Part shown: piece by piece, positions 54,862 to 64,000 of the stretch
Layout: the number at the start of each line of letters is the position of its first letter
How positions within the stretch are numbered: the first letter of the stretch is position 1
DNA from: Owenia fusiformis
Taxonomy: Eukaryota > Annelida > Polychaeta > Sabellida > Oweniidae
DNA length: 64,000 nucleotides
Direction: 5' to 3'
Assembly (NCBI GenBank): GCA_903813345.2
Contig: CAIIXF020000003.1
Span: 8,205,815 to 8,269,814 of the forward strand
Notes under the pieces: generated by a model
What the model was told of the DNA's origin: nothing
What the model saw: only the letters and a program-made list of their open reading frames with translations
The model's database searches: none
Position numbers and translations under genes: made by a program

Positions 54862-56474
54862 CGATTATGGGAAAAGGGGATTCAAGGCAAAGTCTGGCGC
54901 ATTTTGAGGGAGTTATATGTGGGAGTTAAAAGCAAAGTGATTTTTGGAACAATTTCAACAGAGTGGGAAGAGTGCAACCCTGTCTATAGCCTAAAACAGG
55001 GTTGCTGCCTCTCCCCGACTGTTTTCCCTTGTTATGAGCGACCTTGTTGAAATGTTCAACAATGAAGATATAGGGTTACCTTTTGAAAATGAAAAGGTCC
55101 CAGTTCTCATGTTCGCCGATGATGTTGTTTTACTTGCCGAAAATGAATCTACAATGAACAGAATGTTGAAAATTGCTGACATCTTTTCTATTAAATGGGG
55201 GTTCAATTTTAGCCCTAAAAAATCAAAGGTTATGGTCATTGGGAAAAGACTTGACAAAAATAAAAAATGGATCTTAGGCAGCCATGAATTATTTGAGGTT
55301 AAAAGTTATAAGTATCTAGGGATATATTTTGATCGGTCTCTAAAAGACTCTGGCCACATTGACTTCCTTGCTGAAAAATCTAAACGAATTCAAAGTATGA
55401 TAGTCTCCACTTTGACAAAACACTGTAATGTCATGCGTCTCAAATTTGGGGAGAAAATGTACAATTCAATGTTTGTCCCTGCCATTCTTCATGGCTGTCC
55501 TATATTCACGTTAAACAAAACTAACACGGATAAAATGAAATCAATGCAATATAATATTGGGAGATCAATTCTCCAAATTAGGTGTTGCCCAGCCAGAGAA
55601 GCACTTTTAGGTGATTTAGGCTGGAGACCTCTTGTTGATGTCATTGAAAAAAGGCAAATAGATTACTTTATATATCTAAAATGTAATATCAAAGAAGGGT
55701 CATTACACAAAAAGATATTTAATTCTATGTATGATGGCTTCTGTGCTAATGATGAAAGCAAAGCATTCCCTTACTTTTCAAACATAAAATCCATCCTAAC
55801 AAAATATGGACTGGATGATGTTATCTACAGAGATGATATTGACTGGTATCAGGCCCTTATCAAAATATCAGATCAAGAAAGGCTTAATAATTTTAAATCT
55901 GCATTGAATGAAAAGTCTTCACTCTCACTGTATCGATGTCTAAATCCCCATCCCTTCTTAAAAAACTACCTGACCACAGATTTTGACTTCTATGGGCAAA
56001 AATTAAAGTTCAAAGCTAGATCAGGGTGTTTTGGCTTAAAAACAGAATACGAAAAATGGGGACAGGGAAATGGAATATGTACGTTATGTGATAAAAATGT
56101 AAAAGACACCATCCAACATAGACTTTTTGTTTGCCCTTTCTTTGGTAATGATAGAAATACTTTTTATAAAAATGTTATTGAAAAATGTAATCCAGCACTA
56201 TCGTCGGGTCTTCTATCAGCCAGTGTGCAAATTAAAACATGTTGGGCCTTAGGTGAGGACATTTTTACATTGTGGGGACAAGAAGAAGCTTTTAAGTTCG
56301 ATAAATGTGTAAAGGGTCTTTTAAAATGTGTATATAAACCCCAGACCCAATAACATGTTTTAGTTTCTTATATATAATGCCTGTAAACTGATATAGGCCT
56401 TTAAATGTTTTGCCAATGTCTGGAAGAACCATTTGTGTTCCGCTGTAATAAAAGCATTTCCAATAAATAAAAAA
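54862..56474 (+). mobile_element. LINE-B, 5'-truncated, inserted in LINE-A
   Basis: It begins inside RT (GKVWRILRELYVGVKSKV, SLKQGCCLSPTVF). A frameshift near 55030 separates this from a 439-residue open frame (55034-56353) with FADDVVLLAENE (the RT catalytic DD), GFNFSPKKSKVMVIGKR, YKYLGIYFD and a C-terminal zinc segment CTLCDKNVKDTIQH. After the stop there is a 120-base tail with two AATAAA-type signals and a poly(A) run ending at 56474. A possible short target duplication ATATTC flanks it. The long open frame implies a fairly recent insertion. Endonuclease is missing, so the copy cannot move itself. Confidence 0.85.
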
Positions 56475-57070
56475 ATATTCCACTTATTTACCAGTTTTCC
56501 GCAGGCTAAGAAATTATGTAATAGTTTAAAGTTAAATTCTGATAACTTTTGGCATTCAATATCTTTTATCTTGTTTTTGTATATATTTCTAAAAGTGATT
56601 CTATCGTTCTGAATATTGAAGGATTTTGTCCAATCTGCTTCCATCTTTGGTCTAATAAATTTATCTTTCAATAGGATTTTATAAAAGAACGTTGAACTTT
56701 ATTTCTCAAGGTTTTCATATTTGTCATTTCTAAATAGGAAAGAGTTTGAATGCCTTTTGTTAGCATATTTCATACTTTGTTTACTCTCATATTTAATATT
56801 GTGCAAAACAAGTCTAATTTTTAAATATTCGGTCATCCAATTTTGCTTATTCGTAACAAAACAGTTTTCTCATCAATGAGATTATTTCTCTCATCAAAAA
56901 AGTCCTTGACATAAATAAAACCTGCATTTATCCAATTTTTCATGTACAAAGTTTCTTTCCTACATAAAAACCGTTTGTTTAGCCATAAAACTTCTGTTCC
57001 AGGATGTTTATTTTTCTCTATTTCCTTACATCTATTGTATGCACAAAAGACATGTATATAATAAATGATT
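56475..57070 (-). pseudogene. LINE-A, post-RT region
   Basis: From 57050 the minus strand reads YNRCKEIEKNKHPGTEVLWL, then NKRFLCRKETLYMKNWINAG, FIYVKDFFDERNNLI, and, in the frame at 56671, DRITFRNIYKNKIKDIE and LHNFLACGKLVNKWN. The W-x2-AGFIYVKD segment and the later CGKL are common in LINE ORF2 after the RT. It breaks off at KWN, exactly where LINE-B enters, and resumes at 54851 with MNVPKECSEC. Confidence 0.8.
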
Positions 57071-57403
57071 TTTCTGAATAAATCTATTAACTCTAATTAA
57101 GTATTCTTTATATTTTTGTTAAATAAAGTGCCAACATTATTCTCATAAAACATAAATTGAATTGAAAACAGTTACCTAAGGTATCCAGGAAAAAGTTAAA
57201 AACAGCTTGGTCACTTTTTCATTCGGATTTTTTTTTATTTGCACTTCAATGGATTATCTAAGAACATTTCATATAATAACTAGTCATATTTATTTAATAT
57301 CACATTTTATATAAGGTTTGTTGCTAATTAATTGTATGTTTTGTATTTAAGAGGATTTAAATATTCTAAATACTACTACTGTACTTATGAATACTATTTT
57401 CAG

Positions 57404-57498
57404 GTCTTGAACAATCTGAGGTCTATACAGCTTTTGAAGGTATTGACACTTGTTATATCAAATCCAGATGTTCAGGAAATATTGATGAAAAAAAAATT
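57404..57498 (+). CDS. exon 1 (seen) of an unknown plus-strand gene
   Basis: Bounded by CTATTTTCAG and a consensus GTAAGT donor. In the frame that joins the next exon it reads VLNNLRSIQLLKVLTLVISN and PDVQEILMKKK, leaving two bases that combine with the first base of the exon at 57855 to make Leu. Earlier exons must lie upstream, where LINE-A now sits or farther. Confidence 0.55.
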
Positions 57499-57854
57499 GT
57501 AAGTGTATACCATTTAAAAGGAAATATTAAAATATCAGACTATTCGCTATTCAGCCCTTATACAAGTCAGAAAAACCATTGAGATTTTGTAAAGCTTCTA
57601 ACTGAGCTGCCTTATATACACATAGAAGACTTAGCAATTCATTAAGTGTTTTCATTATGCACCATTCAAATCTGCGTCAGACCCCTTTTGTCTTTTTGAC
57701 TCAATTGTTGCATTGGAATTACACCAGACAAATCTCCAAAATGCCTTAGTGGAAGGTTTTTTTCAAATTCACCTTCCTGATTGCACCATCGTTTTCTAAA
57801 GCACTTTGGGAATTTTATCTATCATTACACCTGTCATTTTGTGATTGTTTGCAG

Positions 57855-58014
57855 GACAAATGTTGTCAATGTTGATGATTGCATCCTGGTGAATCCAGTG
57901 ATCACTGAGAGTGGGAATCAGAAAGCTAACAAGATTATTTACAGGGGGCAAACAATCAGAGGTGTCATGGCTCCTAAATATACCAGAAGGAATGACTTGG
58001 TTACTGTAAAACGG
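57855..58014 (+). CDS. exon 2 of the unknown plus-strand gene, overlapped by a MITE
   Basis: After TTGTTTGCAG the frame reads TNVVNVDDCILVNPVITESG, then ANKIIYRGQTIRGVMAPKY and TRRNDLV. The MITE at 58002 starts within the last codons; the present donor candidates GTAAAA and GTAACT both come from the MITE end. Neither gives the phase that the exon at 58739 needs, so the insertion may have broken splicing, or a further exon is missed. RRND...V followed by VSYAEVQYF is a pattern I associate with the C-terminal region of animal CACTA-like proteins, which is a weak identification. Confidence 0.5.
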
Positions 58015-58497
58015 GTAACTTTGACACCTGGAAATGTTAGCGATTTTTCAATTTTAGGGGGTTTTAGCGCGGGAAATTTTAGCGAAATGAAGATTAATCT
58101 TTAAAAAATCAAATTAGCGAAATGCATTAGAAATTTAATCATTTATGGCAGAAGAATGCATAACGGACATGACAGAGAAATTATCAAAATGTAAGACTTC
58201 TAACGCACATGGTATTGGTCCAAACTACTGTAATCTCATGATGGATGGCTATTTATCCTTCAGATATTGAAAGAAACATACGATTTAAAAATATTTACCG
58301 TTTTCAAATTACAAACCGGAAGTCGAGCACTGAACGAAAAGCTCCTTAAATACGAGTATTCATGTAGTTTCCCGGGAATTTACAAATTTTAGCGCCCGGT
58401 TAATTTTAACCCCGGTTTATTTTAGCGAATTGAATTTTTAGCGATCGCTAACAATCGCTAACAATTACCCCTCGCTAACAATACCCGTTTTACAGTA
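58002..58497. mobile_element. 496-bp MITE with TACTGTAAAACGGGTA ends
   Basis: The ends TACTGTAAAACGGGTA and its inverted form close a segment flanked by TA. Inside, GTTAGCGA and TTTTAGCG phrases recur in both orientations, so the whole element is fold-back rich. It lies at the exon 2 boundary of the plus-strand gene. It resembles the element at 62822 in layout. Confidence 0.8.
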
Positions 58498-58738
58498 TTG
58501 CATACCACTTCAACGATTCGTAAGTCACCATGTATACATATCCAAATATATTTGGCTTCAGATAATTTGTGAAAAATTTTCATGAACATTAATGAGATTA
58601 CTTCTCATACTTATCAATTACTGATTTTATTTATAAACATATAAGTTAAAGTCTATTAAATATTTGTTGTTTTACTATTTCCTGGCATTGTTGTTTTGAC
58701 CGTGTCTCTTAGTCTTACATCAACTGCTTATTTTACAG

Positions 58739-58951
58739 AGTGTCATATGCAGAAGTTCAGTACTTCATCCATATCGATGGGAGAACATATGCATCTATTA
58801 AAAAGATGGAGACAGAAATTGATAAGTGTCCCATGAAGTTCCCTCTGCCCAATTCAACTGAACTAAAAGAAAACAGTCTTCATTACATGAAGAGACTTTG
58901 TAAAATGTATGATGAATGTACATCAAAACATCTGAATGTGAAATTGCACAG
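58739..58951 (+). CDS. exon 3 of the unknown plus-strand gene
   Basis: After TTATTTTACAG the one open phase reads VSYAEVQYFIHIDGRTYASI, KKMETEIDKCPMKFPLP, SLHYMKRLCKMYDECTSKHL, ending LNVKLH at a CACAG/GTATCT donor. Two bases are left over, matching the exon at 59274. The product is unknown. Confidence 0.6.
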
Positions 58952-59273
58952 GTATCTTAATTTACAGGTTATAATTAATTTTTAACAAACATTTAAAATG
59001 GCCATCACTTTTATTGCAGTAAAATCAGGTTTTCAGCTCTTGTTGGTTATAACTCCACAAGTATCTCATAATTGATTTGTTTGAAATTGTATAGGTAACT
59101 TTTTAGCTTCTACTGTTGAATATTAAAAATATTGAGACTTTCCCATGTGAGCACAGTACCCATGGTACAATTCATTTTCAATTTTTATTCTTGTGACTCA
59201 TGTGTATGAAATAAATTGTGATGTAAACAAAGATTACAATAAAGTTGATAAATGATGATCAATGTATTTTCAG

Positions 59274-59388
59274 GAATGACAATGAAATACTCATTGAAGT
59301 GAAGAAGATCAAAGAACATGCAGTGCTACTACAAGTCCTTGAAACCTCTCTAATGGTTCACGTCCCAAACCATGTGAAACATGATTAG
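59274..59388 (+). CDS. terminal exon 4 of the unknown plus-strand gene
   Basis: Acceptor TGTATTTTCAG; the first G completes an Arg codon from exon 3. It reads NDNEILIEVKKIKEHAVLLQ, VLETSLMVHVPNHVKHD and stops at TAG 59386-59388. AATAAATGAC at about 59436 could be the poly(A) signal. Exact phase with exon 3 supports a real intron. Confidence 0.6.
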
Positions 59389-59449
59389 AAAATATAATTT
59401 TTATATTGTAGCCTATATGGCTAGAGTACTTCAGTCTGAATCATAAATA

Positions 59450-60295
59450 AATGACAAGTCGATTTTCTACTGATCAATTTTTTGTACATAGGCGGCCCAC
59501 TGAAGTTCAAAACATCCATTGACATTCAGGAAATTTTTCTCTTAAAATGAACCTTTTCAAACAATTACCCACTTTGATGTTTTTTTTCCAAAACATTAAG
59601 ACATACTTTTAGGATTTTCAAAATTATAGACTGATCAAAAGGCAGTGAGTTATCAAGCAATTAAGTAGAAAATTCAACGAAGGTTAGGTCCCAATGAAGC
59701 TTTTTGTCAGTGTAACAGGTAGCTCCGTTAGTAAAAGTTGGGGGTTTGCGCGTGCATGTATGTCTTCAGCTTCCAGTCTTCTGATCATGGGAATTAATCA
59801 TGCCTCCAAAAAGCATATGGAAAATATTCCTAACCAAATAAAAGGAGATAGGGTAACATGGTCTATATATGGTTATATTGTTGCAATTCACATCCCAATT
59901 TGATCGGAATTTGGATTTCATGTGATACATCATCACAAGAGCTTAATACATTATTTGAAGACGAAAAATTACAACTAATATCAAAGATTTTACCGATGGT
60001 AATTTTGAAAAAGTATATGAAAAAACAATAACTTGTCAACTCTACAGGGGTGTAGGAACTTTGAAACTATGCAAATTAATAAATGTTAGAACACCAATTT
60101 TATAATTGTAAAACATCTTTTTGATATTTTTAATATATGATATGCTTCAATGTTAAAATGTTTAACATTTTAACCCATAAGGAGTTGAGAAATGAAATGG
60201 GAATAATTTTTTCAAGTGGGAATCTGATATAATTTCATGATATTTTTAATCTCATTCTAACCCTTAGATGAAGGTTAATTTTTTTTACCATGTAT
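59450..60295. other. no gene recognised
   Basis: AT-rich sequence 3' of the terminal exon. The small open frame at 59694-59903 shows no domain. Leads into the palindromic satellite. Confidence 0.4.
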
Positions 60296-60680
60296 CAATG
60301 AGGTTAGATATCTAACCCTTGTGCGATGCACAGGGGTTAGATATCTAACCCTTGTGCCCTTGTTCAGGTTAAGGCAGGTTAGATATCTAACCTTTGTGCG
60401 TCGCACAGGGGTTAGATATCTAACCCTTATGTGTAACACACAGGGGTTAGATATCTAACCCTTGTGCGATGCACAGGGGTTAGATATCTAACCCTTGTGC
60501 CCTCGTTCAGGTTAAGGCAGGTTAGATATCTAACCCTTGTGCGTCGCACAGGGGTTAGATATCTAACCCTTATGTGTAACACACAGGGGTTAGATATCTA
60601 ACCCTTGTGCGATGCACAGGGGTTAGATATCTAACCCTTGTGCCCTTGTTCAGGTTAAGGCATTGCACAGGGGTTAGATG
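60296..60680. repeat. palindromic satellite with 143-bp higher-order period
   Basis: The perfect 16-base palindrome GGTTAGATATCTAACC (or with a final change) occurs about every 35 bases, separated by four spacer types in fixed order: CTTGTGCGATGCACAGG, CTTGTGCCCTTGTTCAGG..., CTTTGTGCGTCGCACAGG and CTTATGTGTAACACACAGG. The set repeats at 143 bases (GTGCGATGCACA at 60321, 60464, 60607), 2.5 copies. Most spacers are hairpins too, so each strand could form an unbroken row of stems. Confidence 0.9.
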
Positions 60681-61149
60681 GGAAAAGTTTTTTTTTGGAA
60701 GTGGAATTTCTTTACACTTCAGAAAAGCTGTATAAGCTATGTGAAAATTATATTTTTGTGCCCGAGTGATGTTCATGTATTGTTTTCAGATTTTTGTTGT
60801 GTCTTTCCTGCATGCTAACTCATGTCACCCTCCACCCACCTAATGCACTGTAGTAAAACTTGATATGCATGTTTTAGATCAAAACTTTATACATGCTTTG
60901 TGTATTTCCAGGTGCCTCACATTTCTTTACCTGCCTCACCCTGCTTCACCCCATGTAGTATGATGTAGACTTAGCTAATAGCCTTATAGATGTTAGATAT
61001 TAGATTCTACACCCTAATATGCTTGTGGTTGTGGCTTATGGACATATCCTAATACTTCAGCTGTAATCTATGCAGGAAGAATAACATTTTACAACCTGCA
61101 CAGTGGTTTAAATGAATGCAGTTACAATGTTATTTTTATTACTCACTAC
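60681..61149. other. no feature recognised
   Basis: Spacer between the satellite and the next MITE. No coding signal. Confidence 0.35.
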
Positions 61150-61488
61150 TACCGGAGTTTCTCATGAATAGGCCCATGGGATGTTTATTTGAAAGAGGGG
61201 TGTTTGTGAAGGTTTTTTCCCTCTTTATAAAGGCCCATATATGTTTATTAAAAATTCTTTCAAATAAATGCCCTATGGGTGAAACAATCGAGAAAACGAT
61301 TGAAATTGCTTAAAAACAAAGTAATATGTAAGGTAAATTTTCTTTCAAATAAATGCCCAGTGGGTGAAACAATCGAGAAAACGATTGAAATTGCTTAAAA
61401 ACAAAGTAATATGTAAGGTAAATTTTCTTTCAAATAAATGCCCTGGCAAAATAAATGCCCGTGGGCCTATTCGCGAGAAACTCTGGTA
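61150..61488. mobile_element. 339-bp MITE with internal 85-bp tandem repeat
   Basis: Ends TACCGGAGTTTCTC and (inverted) TACCAGAGTTTCTC pair for about 40 bases through GAATAGGCCCA. Flanks are TA. Within, an 85-base unit starting TCTTTCAAATAAATGCCC is present at 61256 and 61341 nearly without change and starts again at 61426. Ends are related to the element at 31576-31947. Confidence 0.8.
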
Positions 61489-61489
61489 C

Positions 61490-62565
61490 TCAATCTTGCA
61501 CAACTCATATTTCCCTTTCTTTTCTTTTCTTCCTCTTTGCTGTGTAACATTCTATAAACAAAACATAAGTTTGAATGTATTTAATTTATTCATACTTTAA
61601 TTATTCTTATAATGAAATTTAAATTCAGTATATTGTATATAGTAAACAATACAGAACATTTTTAATCTAATTTACTCTTAGTGTTATTCATTCAGTATAT
61701 ACTTGTGCTTGTCTAAATGAGCACTATAAATGTTGGAAAATTGAACCGTTATGGGGAGGGGGTCATTAGCCTTAAAAGCAAGCTTTCCGACATTGAATAA
61801 TATTGATAAAAATTGACTGTATTCATAGGCTAGTGATACCTTTGAAATGAGTTAAATATGATGTTCCATGTTATAAACAATAACTGTTTTAGCAGTAAAC
61901 AAATGTAGACTATGTACATTGTAAATATACAGGTTTTATTTATTCATCTAAGCCAATAGGCCTTTGTATTGAATTGACATATGGCTGATTATTGAGTACC
62001 CTTGGTTTTGAAACATCTGTTATTTACCATTTTCTCAAAAGATATTCCAAGTATTTAACCTCTTGACTACCTGAAGTGACAAGAAAATCCGTCACAAATT
62101 CTTTCACTAAAATTGCTCTTATTTGAACAATTCCAATTTACACAAAAATTGTTTTAAAACGTGTAATGATCTCTGCCACCTAATATAGTTGTATAGGTAT
62201 GTAGTAAAATGTCAAAGTGTTGCAAAAATGAAAAATTCTCTAGTTTCACCCAATTGTAGAGCCTGGGATTCAAGAGGTTAAAGGAATACACTATGGCAAT
62301 ATACACGATTACACATACACATAACATTGCAGTTATTATATTAAGATAAACTACTGTATACATCCATATACTCAGTTTTGGTTTACAATTTTTTTTAAAG
62401 ATATCTTTCCAATTATTTAAATGAATCATCAATCTTTTTGTGAATCATTCAATTAAATTAAAAAGCATTTACCTGAACATTTCATTAAGACTATAGAAAA
62501 CAGCAAACTCACAGAGTAGAAAATCCCACAGAACAAAACACATTTTGATAATTATTGGCCATTTT
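61490..62565. other. no gene recognised
   Basis: AT-rich; the frame at 62154-62432 (minus) is hydrophobic and unlikely to be coding. Confidence 0.35.
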
Positions 62566-62569
62566 GAGA

Positions 62570-63850
62570 AGTCTTGAACAGAGCATATCAGCATTTAAAA
62601 TTTAAACCAAATCCGTTCACTGTTATAACTGTATAGAGATTACATTTTCAATGAAAAATGACGGCTACTTTGAAATTCAGCTTGCACGTTGAAAATTCTT
62701 TTTTTATGATAAATGGCGGCCATTTCAAATTTAGTTGAAATCTTTAAAAAAAATTCCCGAACAGAGCTACTGTGTCCTTACTCCTTAGGCATCAGCATAC
62801 AACCAAATCCATTGACTCATATACTGTAGATTGGGTTAATTTGGTGCCCGCTTTAATTTGGCGAATTTGGCGAAATTGAAAAATTCGCCAATATAAATCT
62901 TTGCCAAAATTTAGAATAAATTCCCAGAATTATCTAGGGTATTTCGTCCAGTTAGGTCACCTCCGGTTTAGTTTTTTTTCCAAAAATATGAAAAATGTCT
63001 CTCATAAATTGGCTCAGAACTGGTTAGTCCCTCATGAATATTCAGGGAAAAACTAGAAAGGAAAAGCGCGGTATAGTAGCAGCATCAATCGAGGTGCAAA
63101 ATATAAAGGATGATCTCACAAAAATGTACAAACGTGGTGAATATCGCCAGTGGTCCTCAAAAGAAAAAATGAACATAGCCAAACATGACCATTTACATGG
63201 TAATTCGCAAACAGCGCGTAGGTTTAACATTTTTTGCATATCCGCCAAATTAAATAGCCGCCAATATGCCAAAAATGGCAACATCGCCAAATTAAATAGC
63301 GCCAAATTAACCCAATCTACAGTAGTTATCAAAGAATTTGTTTTTATGAAAAATGGTGCCCATTTCAAATTCAGCTGCCATCTTGAAAATTCTTTCTCGG
63401 ACAGAGCTACTGTGTCCTTAGGCTAGGCATCAGCATATTTGAACCAAATCCATGATTTATATTTTATATTTATATCTAATGGCAATAAAATCTTTCGTTG
63501 AAAAACCAAATCCATTGACTCATAGTTATCAAAGCTTGCGTTTTTTTATGAAAAATGGTGGCCATTTCTAATTCACATGCCATCCTAAAAACTATTTCTC
63601 GAACAGAGATACTGTGTCCTTAGGCATCAGGATATAAAGTTTGAAGCAAATCTGTTTACTGATATTTGAGTTATCAAAGATTACTTTTTTATGAAAAATG
63701 TCAGCCATTTCAAATTCAGCTGCCATCTTGAAAATTCTTTCTTGAACAGACCTACTGTGTTCAAGGCATGAGCATATTAGATTTGAATCAAATTCCCTGA
63801 CTGGTATTTGAGTTATCAAACATTACATTTTTTTCCAAACAGACGGACAA
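62570..63850. repeat. degenerate tandem array, ~150-200 bp monomer
   Basis: A unit with ATGAAAAATGG, CCATTTCAAATTCAGCTGCC, ATCTTGAAAATTC, GAACAGAGCTACTGTGTCC and GGCATCAGCATAT recurs at about 62650, 62710, 63346, 63552 and 63692. It ends in AACAGACGGACAAACAG. The MITE at 62822-63324 is inserted in it. Confidence 0.75.
62822..63324. mobile_element. 503-bp MITE with TACTGTAGATTGGGTTAA ends
   Basis: Ends TACTGTAGATTGGGTTAATT and its inverted form are identical over 22 bases and continue as TTTGGCG-type repeats. It carries TA on both sides and splits the tandem array. GCGCCAAATTAA and TTAATTTGGCGAA phrases inside are inverted to each other. No transposase; the open frames across it are chance. 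Confidence 0.85.
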
Positions 63851-64000
63851 ACAGCTTCTCTACATCCCCCCTAAACTTCGATTATTAAAGTCCAAATTAT
63901 TTTATCATCTCTAAGTGCTTGTCCTGGATTTATTGGATTGGCCTAACATATGTACCTGTTTAAATCCTTAGAAAATAGCCAAAATGTGAATATCTGAAAT

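Noticed and set aside
63034-63426. 130-residue frame across the MITE at 62.8-63.3 kb
   Set aside because: It spans the MITE end and array sequence; the peptide reflects the GCCAAATTAA repeats.

Overview
The window is animal nuclear DNA, AT-rich and intron-bearing, and most of it is remains of transposable elements. GT/AG exon boundaries, poly(A)-tailed LINEs, Ty3/gypsy, DIRS-like, hAT/ZBED-like and CACTA-like coding debris, many short inverted-repeat elements and AT-rich satellites all point to a metazoan. The mix of families (DIRS-like YR elements, FLYWCH-, BESS-, PHD- and zinc-finger fragments) suits a marine invertebrate, but the species cannot be read from the sequence. I found no bacterial, organellar, rRNA or CRISPR signal.

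Layout. 0.6-1.6 kb: PHD-finger exon beside a broken unknown frame (-). 1.7-4.4 kb: first copy of a roughly 2-kb dispersed repeat ending in Ty3/gypsy RT/RNase H debris. 4.5-5.3 kb: 20-bp tandem repeat, long hairpin and an exon with a P-loop. 7.2-9.3 kb: decayed DIRS-like element (RT, RNase H, tyrosine recombinase; -). 10-20 kb: an isolated exon, a hAT-like element with long inverted repeats, the second copy of the 2-kb repeat, and a Ty3/gypsy pol (-) cut by a hAT-like MITE, a solo LTR and a Harbinger-like MITE. 20.8-24.1 kb: another LTR copy and two open frames, a Ty3/gypsy gag and a zinc-knuckle/coiled-coil frame, bracketed by two short-motif arrays. 26.6-32 kb: gag fragment, mariner-like element, a repeat-bearing coiled-coil frame, LINE endonuclease and a MITE. 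32.8-36.5 kb: gypsy gag-PR-RT, unknown exons and a broken zinc-finger exon with a PLDLS motif. 37-42 kb: FLYWCH-like frame with two CRE palindromes upstream, CACTA-like transposase debris and BESS-like exons. 42.3-45.3 kb: a two-exon zinc-finger/hAT-like gene whose first exon lies in a recent 1.2-kb tandem duplication. 46-51 kb: satellites rich in TTCATGAA, one interrupted by an LTR-like insertion. 52-54 kb: hAT/ZBED fragment and an intronless kinase-like gene with one frameshift. 54.2-57.1 kb: one LINE inserted in another. 57.4-59.4 kb: exons of a plus-strand gene, disrupted by a MITE. 60.3-60.7 kb: palindromic higher-order satellite. 61-64 kb: two more MITEs and a degenerate tandem array.

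How it fits together. There is no operon or pathway here. The organisation is layered transposition: older gypsy, DIRS and LINE bodies, cut by younger short elements with near-identical termini. The best candidates for expressed or recently live genes are the ZnF/hAT-like two-exon gene, the exon set at 57.4-59.4 kb, the gag and zinc-knuckle pair at 22-23.6 kb, and the kinase-like gene, which one base change puts out of frame. I saw no clear new defence or regulatory system. The most unusual structures are the 143-bp palindromic satellite, the duplicated first exon and the two motif arrays.
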